Positions 50,463-60,717 of a DNA stretch of 64,000 bases are shown piece after piece; the first letter of the stretch is position 1, and every line of letters begins with the position of its first letter. A program made the translations under genes and the position numbers. The stretch is taken from positions 15,610,201 to 15,674,200 of the forward strand of contig CM070877.1 in the NCBI GenBank assembly GCA_036365515.1, given 5' to 3'. This stretch comes from Torymus aiolomorphi. Lineage: Eukaryota > Arthropoda > Insecta > Hymenoptera > Torymidae. Below the pieces are notes generated by a model. That model worked only from the letters and a program-made list of their open reading frames with translations. It was not told the origin of the DNA and ran no database searches.

Positions 50463-50953
50463 TTTTTACCCGAATTTACGTAGTTTAATATCAAAATATA
50501 TTTGGAAAAAGCTTATGTAACAACTCAATGATAGCATAAAGTAAACTTAAAAATCAACAAAAATATATCATCTATAACTCACTTGATAAAATCATTGCTC
50601 TTTTCCTGAATCTCCCTTTCCTCGTTATCTTTCGGCACGCACCAGCTCTTCGACAGCATATTCACTAGATCTATTATCTCCTCTCTGCGAAACTTGAAGT
50701 TAATTATCTTTACGCAGATCGTTATCGATGTGAGCATCGTGAACAACGCCTCTGTGAGGAGCTTGAAGTCGATGTCCGTGAAGAGGAACAGCAGACACTG
50801 GAATATGGGCAGCGAGACCACCAAGGAGCAGCAGACCAAGGAGTGGAGATTGTACAGGATTAATTGGTATTTGGACGTCCACCCGATGGGACGCCATATG
50901 CCGCTGATTGCTAAAGTAATGAATGGAAAATCGAGAACTCGTGTCCCTTTCAT
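44439..50953 (-). CDS. Odorant receptor OR-C, intact (395 aa)
   Basis: Five exons: 50583-50953 (ATG at 50951-50953), 47789-48190, 47003-47210, 44555-44710 and 44439-44489 (TGA at 44439-44441), 1188 nt, phases closing. The N-terminus MKGTRVLDFPFITLAISGIWRP parallels OR-A. Exon 2 carries a longer intracellular loop than OR-A (AEGKKTSRETLMRIEKES; exon 402 vs 369 nt). Exon 3 ends FCWFGNEITLK, exon 4 reads EEFGLDVYRIDWCSLSTRANR, and the C-terminal exon is ILKVSFTAFNILKESI. It is an insect 7TM odorant receptor expected to work with Orco; ligand unknown. Introns 1 (2.4 kb) and 3 (2.3 kb) are packed with mobile DNA. A truncated second copy of exon 3 lies in intron 3 at 45087-45110, so the 3' exons may come from a different tandem copy than the 5' exons. 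Confidence 0.87.
45087..45110 (-). pseudogene. Fragment of a duplicated OR exon 3 inside OR-C intron 3
   Basis: These 24 bases encode FGNEITLK followed by the gtatgc donor. The preceding ~100 bp (from ~44983) match the intron sequence beside the real exon 3 at 46893-47002. It is the broken edge of an earlier tandem copy; homology stops a few bases before the element at 45125. Confidence 0.7.
45125..45965. mobile_element. TA-flanked MITE with an internal tRNA-like segment
   Basis: It is flanked by TA dinucleotides, with ends cactgaggg... and ...cttttctcagtg and sub-terminal inverted segments (aattataagaac / gttcttataatt; aaaattaccatac). TA duplication and CACTGAG ends match the element at 58184-58454, so it belongs to a Tc1/mariner-like target class. 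Near 45400-45476 it contains a tRNA-derived segment on the minus strand. Confidence 0.65.
45400..45476 (-). other. tRNA-derived (SINE-like) segment
   Basis: On the minus strand a box A-like TGGCGCAGTCGGTAAGC is followed by a box B-like GGGTTCGATCC at normal tRNA spacing. Acceptor and T stems do not pair well, so it is a degraded tRNA relic or SINE head, not a functional tRNA. Confidence 0.5.
46127..46690. mobile_element. hAT-type MITE in OR-C intron 3, 8-bp target duplication
   Basis: The element proper is 46135-46682 (548 bp), with ends tagggatggcg and ...tgcatcccta. It is flanked by the 8-bp direct repeat TTTAAAAC at 46127-46134 and 46683-46690. The OR-B intron carries the same flanks without this element. 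Termini and 8-bp duplication are diagnostic of the hAT superfamily. The interior is a degenerate array of cgaac/gttcgat words. Confidence 0.8.
48320..48545. mobile_element. AGTACATT edge-family element in OR-C intron 1
   Basis: It reads cgctcgggcgatactgcacg..., agtcggtgctataaaataa, then two palindromic stretches and ends tatcgtaatgtact. It is the uninterrupted, reverse-ordered counterpart of the element at 41320-42185. Confidence 0.6.
48679..48765. repeat. (AC)n(AT)n microsatellite
   Basis: A pure AC run passes directly into an AT run inside OR-C intron 1. Confidence 0.9.
50334..50457. repeat. (TG)n microsatellite with conserved leader
   Basis: The ~50 bp leader (tatatacgtaaacgtttttg, then tccccaaagtatggcacata...) is repeated at 51991-52038, again directly before a TG run. 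Confidence 0.85.
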
Positions 50954-51990
50954 TTTATTCAAGTATGGGAAAAGTTTTTCTTCTTAATTCTTTTTTGCTC
51001 GTGTTATATTATATATTACAATGTACTTTCTTGCAACAGTGTTGGGTGATAGGTATGAAATGTCTGGGACTTGGACAAGTCTTGGGGAAGGTGCTGCGTT
51101 CGTTGCTATTAATAATTTATGCCGTAATAGTCATCGTTTCATTTTCTTGTGATATTAGGAAAAAGAGCCGCAATTTATCTTACCATGAAATAGAACTTTT
51201 TGTTCGTACATCGAAATGCTTTCCTATGACGGAATACAATGTTTCTACCCCAGCACAGGAGCTGCTTTTATTATAAGAAAATTATACTCAGCACTTATCT
51301 TCTACATTGTATCGCCATCGCAGAGTATATTTTATTTATTAGCAGTTCGCACATTTTGTAAGGCAGCATAAGGTTCAGTTATACTTCTACTTTCGAGTGA
51401 GCAACATGTATCAAAACAGTGCAATATTCAAGTTGTTGAAGCCTCGAAGCAACATTAATTTATGCAATTTGATTTATAAAGAATTATAAATTTACAGTTT
51501 TAATTGTTGTATACGATTTAATACATGTATTTCATTAAATTCTGTAGAAACAAATTTGTTACAAAAAAAAGACAAAATAAATAGATGTTTTAAAAAAACA
51601 CAGTATTTACAGTGACGTTCTGCTGTTTTGTCGAATGCTAATTGATTTTCAAAATCAAGATCATGAATTAGACTATTAAAGTTGTGGTGGTGAAGGTACA
51701 CTGACTACTAGGATTTGAATATCTCAATTATCCGAGAGCCATTGCTTATCAATAAACTTAATTTGATAGATACAAGATATTTAGGAAATATTATTAAGGC
51801 TAAGAAGACAAAACTGTTTAGTTACTTATATTCATCGTCTTAGTGGAAAAAGTGCAACTCAGATTCTCGTTGGAAAAGCGGACACTTCGAATTGAAGTTT
51901 AAAAAGCAGACACCTCGGGTCAAAATTGAAAATGCTGACAGCTCACATCAGTGATAAAATCATTCTGATTTAAGTTCAAATCCGCTGTTA

Positions 51991-52075
51991 TATACGTAAA
52001 CGTTTTTGTCCCCAAAGTATGGCACATATGTATTTGGATGTGTGTGTGTGTGTGTGGGTGTGTGGGTGGGTGTGT

Positions 52076-52148
<73 letters not shown>
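51991..52148. repeat. Second (TG)n microsatellite with the same leader
   Basis: The leader is identical to that at 50334 and is followed by an imperfect then perfect TG run. This shows that the microsatellite travels as part of a dispersed repeat. Confidence 0.85.
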
Positions 52149-52150
<2 letters not shown>

Positions 52151-52302
52151 TTATATATATGAGTTTATTAAGAGGTTAAAATTTTTAATTTTTAAAATAA
52201 ATCAAGTATTCTGTGAGTAAACACGATTAAAAAATTAAAAAAATATTTTTAACCTCAAATATCTTTGGTCGTAATGGACCGATTTTTTTGAGCAACGAAC
52301 TT

Positions 52303-52480
52303 AAATGCGGACTTAGGTCACGCCTATCCGTGACTTAAGTAGTCGATTATTGCACCGTGTTTATCGCGCTCGCTGCGCTCGCGCGCTAACCTCACGGTGC
52401 AACAATGGACTGCTTAAGGCACGAATAGGCGTGACAGCGGACTTAGGTAAAAGTGCTATAAAATAATATACGATACTATA
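52303..52480. mobile_element. AGTACATT-family module, second half only
   Basis: It contains ggtcacgcctatccgtgac, a cgcgctcgctgcgctcgcgcg palindrome, the word gtgcaacaatggactgctta and agtgctataaaataa. It interrupts a copy of the CA-bearing repeat family, which ends at about 52300. Confidence 0.5.
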
Positions 52481-53123
52481 TTTATTTTTTGTCAAACATA
52501 AGAAAATTGATGAATGCTAGTTAAAAACTTTATAGTTTGAATATTTAAAAAGACACAAAAAGATATTGTTAATCAAAAGTATGAATAATTTATAGAAAAA
52601 TAAACAATGGTAGAAAATCCTAGAAAGTTTTGACATCATTGAATAAAACAGGATTGTGGAGTACATTATGACACACGAGTGTCATAATGTACTATTTTTC
52701 AAAACGTGCCTAATCATGCCTAAAAGTCGGGTAGAAAATCGCGCATTTCGAGCATGATTTGGGAAAGAATGAAAAAAATCCATTTTTTCCCAACTTAGCG
52801 GGGGAAAAAAATTTTATTCCCATCTCCACTATAATGCCACTTCATAACAGCCTGAAAAGCGGGGCAAAAGTGGCATCTGATTCCCACATATGCGGGAATA
52901 AAGTAACAGTCTAATTTTTTAGGTTTATGGTGAATATGGTTAAAACTAACAAAATTATAACATATAAATACAAAATAAATTTATTTTACAAATCAATTAT
53001 CCCTTCTTAAAAAGGAGATTGTCAAAGTGATAGATAAAAATGGCGTCTGCGCATGCGCAGTATGTGAAGCGCAAAACGTGGGGGGAATAGTCATGAAAAT
53101 TGGTAAAGGCGATAACACTAGTT

Positions 53124-53348
53124 GAGCCCCCAGATCAAACAACTCGCCGATCGCTCGAACACGTGGAAAAGCTTTCTTCAATTGTTGAAAAGAAAAACAG
53201 CTAGAAATTTAATTTACGCACAAAAAAGATGCACAATAAAATTCTCTACAAGTATCAGTCGTCAAAATCTAAGTTATTTCCAAAAGCCCTGCGGACAATA
53301 CTTTTCCTCGCGTTCGAGCACTCAGCGAGTTGCTTGATCCGGGGGCTC
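53124..53348. mobile_element. Short inverted-terminal-repeat element
   Basis: The ends gagcccccagatcaaacaac and its near reverse complement gttgcttgatccgggggctc are 225 bp apart. There is no coding content. Confidence 0.6.
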
Positions 53349-53559
53349 ACTTATATAAAAAAACCACTACCAATTCATGGTCCCTAACTTCCTCGAACTT
53401 AATTTACTGATTCCTTTAATTAATTTTTAATAACAAAATTTATAATTTTTGCAGCAATTTATTACATAATTATAATTAAATTCATTTGTGAAGATTAAAA
53501 AATTCTAATTTTTAAATTATGTATAAAATATGAATAAAGTAATATTTATTATTTTTTTT

Positions 53560-54130
53560 TATAACTGAGTGCGTAAAACTCGACTTTAGATGCCTGTTTA
53601 GCTTGCGTAAAGTACCCCCTTTTTTCACTAGTGCGTAAAGTGAGTTCTTCACGCACTCAGTGCGTAAAGTACTCACTTTACGTACTCGTGAAAGAAATCC
53701 GGATACTTTACGCACGATGAACAGGCATTTAACTCGCTTCGCTCGGGCAACAAACAATACCCGTGCAAAAATGACTCGCTTTACGCACTAGTTGCGTAAT
53801 ATACTATTTTTTAACGGAGTGTGCGAAACTCGCCTTCTCGTGCTTGTTTTGCGTGCGCGAAATAGCTGTTTTACACACGGTGTGCGCGAAAGTCGCGCAT
53901 GCGCAGATCAATTTACTTTCGTGCACACCGTGCGAGAAACAGCTACTTCGCGCACGCAAAACAAACAACAAGGCTAGTTTCACACACTCCGTTAAAAAAA
54001 ATAGAGTTCGATACACGTGACCGAAAAGGGTAATCATTGCACGGGTGTTTTTGTCACCCTCGCTTCGCTCGGGCGACAAACTACACCCGTGCGAGAATGA
54101 CCCACTTCGCACACTTGTATCGAAAATAAC
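53560..54130. mobile_element. Three tandem GCGAAGCGAG-type foldback modules
   Basis: Modules at ~53560-53810, ~53812-53998 and ~54003-54130 each fold on themselves. The first and third contain the ctcgcttcgctcggg core; the second has instead a gcgcgcatgcgcag centre. Stem sequences differ between modules while the layout is kept. Confidence 0.6.
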
Positions 54131-54882
54131 TATTTTTAAATTATGTGTAAAAAATAAATAAAATAATTGATTGTAATATCATCGTGAAAACCTTTTAAAA
54201 TTCCTAAATAACCTTTACTTCAAATTATATTTTCTTTGCGAAATTTCACACATAGGGTACTTATCCTTAGTAGTGTACCTGTCGGCATTTGTGTGCTCTT
54301 CTTGGAATTTTCGTTGTAAGAAAAAGGTCTAATCTTGAAAATAATAAATGGCTATTACAAGAAACCGTCAAAATACGATTTATCCCATAAATTACTCGGT
54401 TGGATGTATTATTTGTTAATAATCGTTAGTTAAAGTATCACTAATACGGGCTGTCGTCTGCTTTTGTTAATAACAAAAGAACCGTGATAGCTAAAAAAAA
54501 TTTCTTTTTAAGAAAATATAGGTATTATAATTCTCTTTCGAATGCTACCCATATGATTCAGATACATAGAGCCGTTCTCGAGAAATTACGATTTTGAAAA
54601 AAAGGTTAACAAATTTTTAACCTCAAATACCTCTGAAATTTTGCCCAAATAACTTGACCGAGAACGATCCAACATCTACCTTTACAAAGAATTTTGAAGC
54701 GATTAAGTCAATTTGACTCCCGTAGTCGTTGGACATACAAAACTTATCTTTTCATTTTTCAATTTTTTCCTCAAAAACTAACCAACAGAATGAATTCAAA
54801 TTTTTACAGATTATAGGTAATTATATTCTGCATTATCATGATTTTTCTCAAAAAAATTGACCGTTTAGTTTGGGAGTTATAA

Positions 54883-55441
54883 CCCTATTGAAAAAACTCA
54901 CGTGAGATCTCAGGTGAGAACTCACATGAGATCTCACGTGAGATCTCACGCCAAAATCTCATCTGAAATTCTGGACCGCGAGCTGCTAAAATTCCTTCAA
55001 TGATAAAAAATCAGTTTCTGGGAAATAGGAGTCGCCTATTAGTTTATGCCACCCCCCAGATAAGTTCAAAAATCTACGTTTTGAAGCGTTTTAGCCATTT
55101 TTTACATTTTTAGAAATTTTACACATGAGATCTCACGTGGAATCTCATGTTTCAAATTTCTCACGTGAAATCTCATGTGACATCTCACATGAGATCTCAT
55201 ATGTAAAATTTTTAAAAATGTAAAAAATGGCTAATCGCTTCAAAACATAGATTTTTGAACTTATCTGGGGGGTGGCGTAAACTAATAGGTGACGTCTAAT
55301 TCCCAGAAACTGATTTTTTATCATTGAAGGGATTTTAGCAGCTCGCGGACCAGAATTTCAGATGAGATTTTGGCGTGAGATCTCACGTGAGATCTCATGT
55401 GAGTTCTCACCTGAGATCTCACGTGAGATTTTTCAGTAGGG
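54883..55441. mobile_element. 559-bp foldback element rich in CACGTG palindromes
   Basis: It is a near-perfect palindrome with ends ccctattgaaaaaactcacg / cgtgagatttttcagtaggg. Many copies of tcacgtgaga, tcacatgaga and gagatctca lie at both ends and in the centre. Comparison with the uninterrupted relative at ~2390-2410 locates the insertion. The terminal motif is shared with 7385-8064. Confidence 0.75.
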
Positions 55442-55820
55442 AAGCTTTAAAAAAAAAACAAGTTTTTGTTAATAACAAAAGAATCGTGATAGCTAGAATT
55501 TTTTTTTTAGAAAATATAGATATTTTAATTCTACTTCGAATGCTACCCATTTGATTAAAATATCTCGATCCTATCATTAAAAAAAAAGCAAGAATAAATT
55601 TTGAGAAAATCGAAAATTCGAAATAAAACGAAAACGCATCGGCCCAATCAAAAAACGGACTTTTGACCCGCAATCACACAAAAAAAACTAAAAGAATGAA
55701 ACCTGTCCGGTTAAAATCGACCAAGTAGAAGCTGAGATCCAGGTGTACACACATTATACACGACGCACGCACGCACGCACGCACGCATGCACGCACGCAC
55801 ACACGCACACACACACACAT

Positions 55821-55857
<37 letters not shown>

Positions 55858-56631
55858 CACATACATCCAATACAGACATTTTTCAAAAATCATGTATTTT
55901 GATTCCTAACACCTCGGAAAACAATTATAACATGTTTTTACATCAACTCAAAAAATTACTATCACAAAGCTTCCTCTAGGAGAAAGTAAAATCGGTATAT
56001 GAATTTAGCTTTTTTAATACGTTATTTAGGCCATAATCTACTGACTACGTTTTGGTTGTGAGCATTTCCGCAAATAACAAAACTGTGTCATTAAAAAATA
56101 ACATTTTTTGAGGTCAATTATGCACACTAGTATACTTACGTTTCTGCTTATAAAAAGCTCATTCTTTCACGCTCACTTTTCGGATAAAGCTAGATTTTTT
56201 TGTTTTTTCGACAATAATAAGTAGAAATTACAGAAATTGTAATTTAGAAAACGGTAAAATGGTTAGAACTAAGAAATCATGTATGAAATAAATGGGTGAT
56301 ACTTGTTTAATAGTCGGCCATTTTGTTTATAAGAGTGATACACTTTTTTAATATCATGAAAATTGTCGATTTTGTAAATACTATCAAGAGCCAAAACTTG
56401 GAAAACCGCTAATAAATGTGCTTAGATTTACCGATTGTTACAAAATTCGACTAAATAAAAATAAAAAATATAAATAAAACTTTATTCGACTAAATAAAAC
56501 AGCTAAAATCAAGATTAATCTTATAGTCTCACCTTATAGAACTTGTTCTAAATAAGGGTAGAAGGATATAAAAAATTCACATATGCTATTTATTCCTAAT
56601 TGCATAGGAAAATATACAAGGAAAATAAAAG

Positions 56632-56850
56632 TTAAAAGTTCCAGAGATTTCCCAATATAAAAAGGCCCCTTCCTGCAATTGTTAAAAAAAATACAGTGTT
56701 TAACACGGGAACAAGAGCTACTTCAGACTCTGGTGAGGTGTCTTCAGCACTCGTCTTAGTCGTCTTCGTCTCGAGCGCCTGCAGCGCCCTCAAGTCAAAC
56801 TCGTGCTGGATCACCTCACCGTCGCTTGAAATAGCTCACTTTCTCCCATT
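56632..56850 (-). pseudogene. Possible coding remnant with a C-terminal hydrophobic segment
   Basis: On the minus strand a 60-codon frame reads IQHEFDLRALQALETKTTKT and ends with a hydrophobic stretch (LNTVFFLTIAGRGLFILGN). A further in-phase-like piece MGESELFQAT lies just upstream, separated by a frameshift. It could be a broken retrocopy of a small tail-anchored protein. I do not recognise the family. Confidence 0.25.
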
Positions 56851-57409
56851 GTTGCACAATGTACTATTAAATTCCTTATCCTTTTGTTTTCCTATCAAAA
56901 TATGTAATAAAAAAATCATTTTAAAGGTGTCTATAGTCCTCTAAACGTTGGCCTTAAATCCTTTTATCATATCTAGCTATAGCTAGATATACTAGGCACC
57001 TGTCTCCGATATTATCTTACCCCCTCCCATATTATCTTACCTTTTCCTTTTCCCTCTGTCTCCCGCAAATGCCTTTCGTGACATTATTCCTGCTATTATT
57101 TATTATTAATTCATTTGATCATTTATTAATCAATTTTATTATAAAGAAGACAGGATGTACTAAATTTATAAAGTCAAATTTTATTTCTCACATACCCATT
57201 TCAATGTAATGTAGCACGGGTCGCTCCTTCAGGCTTCTTCTATACTTGCCTTCGGAGCGCTCCCGCGCTCCTTGATATTTTTATATTTACATATCGCTAA
57301 AATCAATTTATTAGTAACTTATAAAAATAAGTGTTCTGCAGTTCAAAATAGCAACATTACATTCTAAGAAGTTCCACATACGAAAAATGCATAATGGCTC
57401 TGCCCAGTT

Positions 57410-60400
57410 TCATGCCGACTCTTTCAAAACATTGAATGCTGAGAAAGATACTTTCAGAATCTGAAAATTATGTCAACGAAACGTGTTACTAAATGTTACC
57501 TGCATTTGGCATTCTCGTAATATAAGCACTCACACTCTTGAAGGATTCCAAGTTGAGAACGACAAAGTGACCGATGCTCAGCACGACCGGATTTCTCGTG
57601 CGAAGCACTATGAACATTAGCATCCTGTGTCCTTGAATGCTCAACGAGCACCAATCTATTTTGTAAACGTCTCGTCCGAATTCCTCGCACTGGATCGAAA
57701 TTCAATATTAAAATAGCAGTAAGACGAAAACAGTGTTAAGATATTCGAAATTTGATAGCTTATTCGTGAAGTTACTGTTATCGAAATTGATGAAATTATC
57801 AAGAAAAAAACACAATTTATTATATGAATAAGTTTGTATATAGTAACTGATGGTAGATTATGATTTTTTGTATATTCTCCAAGAAATTATAATATGATGC
57901 CATTTTATTAGCCAAGAAATACTTGCCAAATAAATTAGACAATGATTCTTCATGACATTTTATACGTACCTAATCATATGATAGATTATATGGAAAATTG
58001 TATGCCCTAAAACATTCCATACAATTTTTCAATCTTATTACTGTACACGGTGCTCCTAGGTAAAATTGAATAAAAATTACCTGTACCTAAATTTTTTCAT
58101 TAAATCTTGGTTTCTAGTCTTGTATGGACATGTTTCATAAAGAAAACAAAATCATTTCCATGGCGCTTTTTTTAATGCCGCTACACTGAGAAAAAAGTTT
58201 TGGAAAAATTACCATACTTCTAGTAAAGCCACCACAGACTGTAAAACCCCAAAAAATTACCATCCTTTACAGTAAATTTTATAATACAGTATAGTAAATT
58301 TTCCTATATGCATAATAAATTTTCCTATCTTTCTAGTAAAATTTCTTATAAAGTATGGTAATTTTTGGGTTTTACAGTCTGTGGTGGCTTTATAAGACAG
58401 TATGGTAATTTTTACGAAAATAATAATAATTTTTACAAAAATTTTTTCTCAGTGTACCTAAATAGATTTTTAACAAGTTTTCTACTTTTCTCAACATTTA
58501 AAATGCCAAGATAATTATAAAAGCTTTGCTGGGCATAATTCACACACACTTCTAAATAATTCTTATAATACTATACCGTGTAAAAAAGATATGTATAATC
58601 ATATATAATTCCCGCGTAAAAAAAAATTTGTGGGCAATGTATGGGCCATATGTGGCTCCGACGCCTCAGCCGAATATGGGCCATAGTTTTCCCACATAAT
58701 ACTTATATGTATCCCACACTTGAAGAAAAAAAAATATGGGACTAATGTGGACATGATATGGGAAACAGTATGGCCAATGTTCGGCTTAGGCGCCGGAGCC
58801 ACATATTGCCCATATACTGCACTAATGTGGGCAGTGTGGCCCATATATTGCCAATATATATTGCCCATACTGTTGCAAATATGTGGGCCACGAAATCATT
58901 TTTGGGCGGGTTATATGTATATTTTATGTACAATCATATATAATTATATATATGTGTGTGTGTGTGTGTCTAATCATATATAATTATATATAACTTTTAT
59001 GTCTCTAACTATGAGCATATATGTACAATTACATGTATAACTATACCAGGCCTCTCAGAATACACTTCGCAGTGCCAACGGTAGCGCCACAGATATGTCT
59101 TAAGTTATTTCTTAAGTAATTGCTCAAGCAAATAATTAATTACTTAATGTCTGAGACAAAAACTTGAAGTAATAACTCAAGTAATTACTCAAGTAATTCC
59201 TTAAATAATTTCTTGACAACTGGGACCAAGCATGCAAGTAATAACTTTGTGACGTTGCATTCTGGCTACGCTCGTGCAATGCCCAGGCCGGGGGGAGGGT
59301 GCGTGCCAGGGTGCATCGACCATCAAGAGTCGAGGTATAGCCGCGAGATGCCGGGCTAGCCCCGCTAGTCTACGGGCGTATGGGCTCTCGACGGCGGCCG
59401 AAATCGCCTGGTGGGCCGCAATGTGATAGTATGTGACGTAGCTCCGCTGGGCCCCTGAACTACGCATGCAAGCAGGTGGGGGCAGCGCGTGCACATCCCT
59501 TCTTAAAAAACAAAAAAGTGATGACCGGAAGAAGTGAAGGCTCTATAGATTTGATCTGTGATTGACTCTTGGATAAAAGGCGCGAGAATTTAAAAGTAAA
59601 TATGCATTTTTATTTAATAATTAGGTATTATTTATTGGAATATTTATTGGAATGAAAATAATTAAAGTGAAAAGTATTAAATAAATAATAATCAAATTAA
59701 TGTTGGTTGCCGCTTAAAAAAATAAATAACATGTTTTAATTATTTGTTAAAGTGATGGCCAGAAGGAGAAAAGTATTTCAAAACACAATACGATTAGTTA
59801 TTGAATTGCACGATAAAATTAAAAAAATTATGTTAATATTAGAATAAATTATATCAATATTATGTTCAGATTGTATTCTTTATTTAATACTTCACGAAAA
59901 AAATATATTCGAATAAGCTTATAGTTTCTAGCCTCAAAATTTTGTATTCGTTAAGAGTAAATGTACTACAGTATTATATCAATTATTAAAGATGGATCGA
60001 AATTAAAAGAAAAAAATTTCGGCTTATAAGGAATAAATTATTTGCGATTTGGCTAGTCCATCTATAAAAAAGAGATTGAAACGTGTGCTGTATTGCGCGC
60101 GCATCTCATGACGTAGTATCATGGCGTCGTGTAAGAGAGAGACGGTGTGTAGGCGGGCTAGCGGGCCGCCAGAAGCGAGGGGCAATTATTCAAAGACATA
60201 AATTATATATAATTATGGATGATTATACATGCCTTTTTTACACGGGATAGTATTATAATAATTATTTAAAAGTGTGTGTGAATTATATGTGCCAAGCAAA
60301 GCTTCTATAATGATCTTGGAATTTTAAAGGAAGACTGAGGTGGAAAGATAACATTTTTTGCTATTCATTGTATGAAAAAATATATTTTATATATATATAA

Positions 60401-60593
60401 AAACTTGTACAACGTTAGTTCCCAGGACCCCATGTTACTGTATACCTATACGTGACTAAAGAAATAATGTCTCTTATGGGGGCCGATGTCCTCAAAACTG
60501 GCGTTAAACATATGTAGATTCAGGGACTGTCCCCAAAACTAACAAATGTCCCCGAAACCAACGTTAAACATCTGGAATGTCCTGGAAACTAAC

Positions 60594-60648
<55 letters not shown>

Positions 60649-60670
60649 GTGTGTGTGCGTGTGTGTGTGC

Positions 60671-60717
<47 letters not shown>

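Larger units (their letters stand above)
53352..55985 (+). repeat. CA-bearing dispersed repeat, long copy with nested insertions
   Basis: It starts aaaccactaccaattcatgg and ends at about the word aagcttcctctaggag, matching 1084-2845. Shared internal words include cgttctcgagaaattacga and tttaacctcaaat. It carries a foldback element at 54883-55441 and a CA/CG microsatellite at about 55762-55857. Confidence 0.6.
51841..57409. other. Intergenic region between OR-C and OR-D, mostly mobile DNA
   Basis: Apart from the repeats listed separately, only a short possible coding remnant near 56632-56850 (-) was noticed. From about 57000 the 3' flank of the OR family begins. No RNA gene was recognised. 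Confidence 0.5.

Noticed and set aside
53041..53080. atggcgtctgcgcatgcgcag as a promoter (NRF-1-like) for a gene, with similar atggcgtcg words at 20164 and 60121
   Set aside because: No coding exon follows at 53 kb or 60 kb; the word seems to belong to a dispersed repeat.
58599..58983. Overlapping 60-90 codon frames rich in His, Met and Tyr
   Set aside because: They are translations of palindromic CCATATG/TGTGGGC words on both strands.
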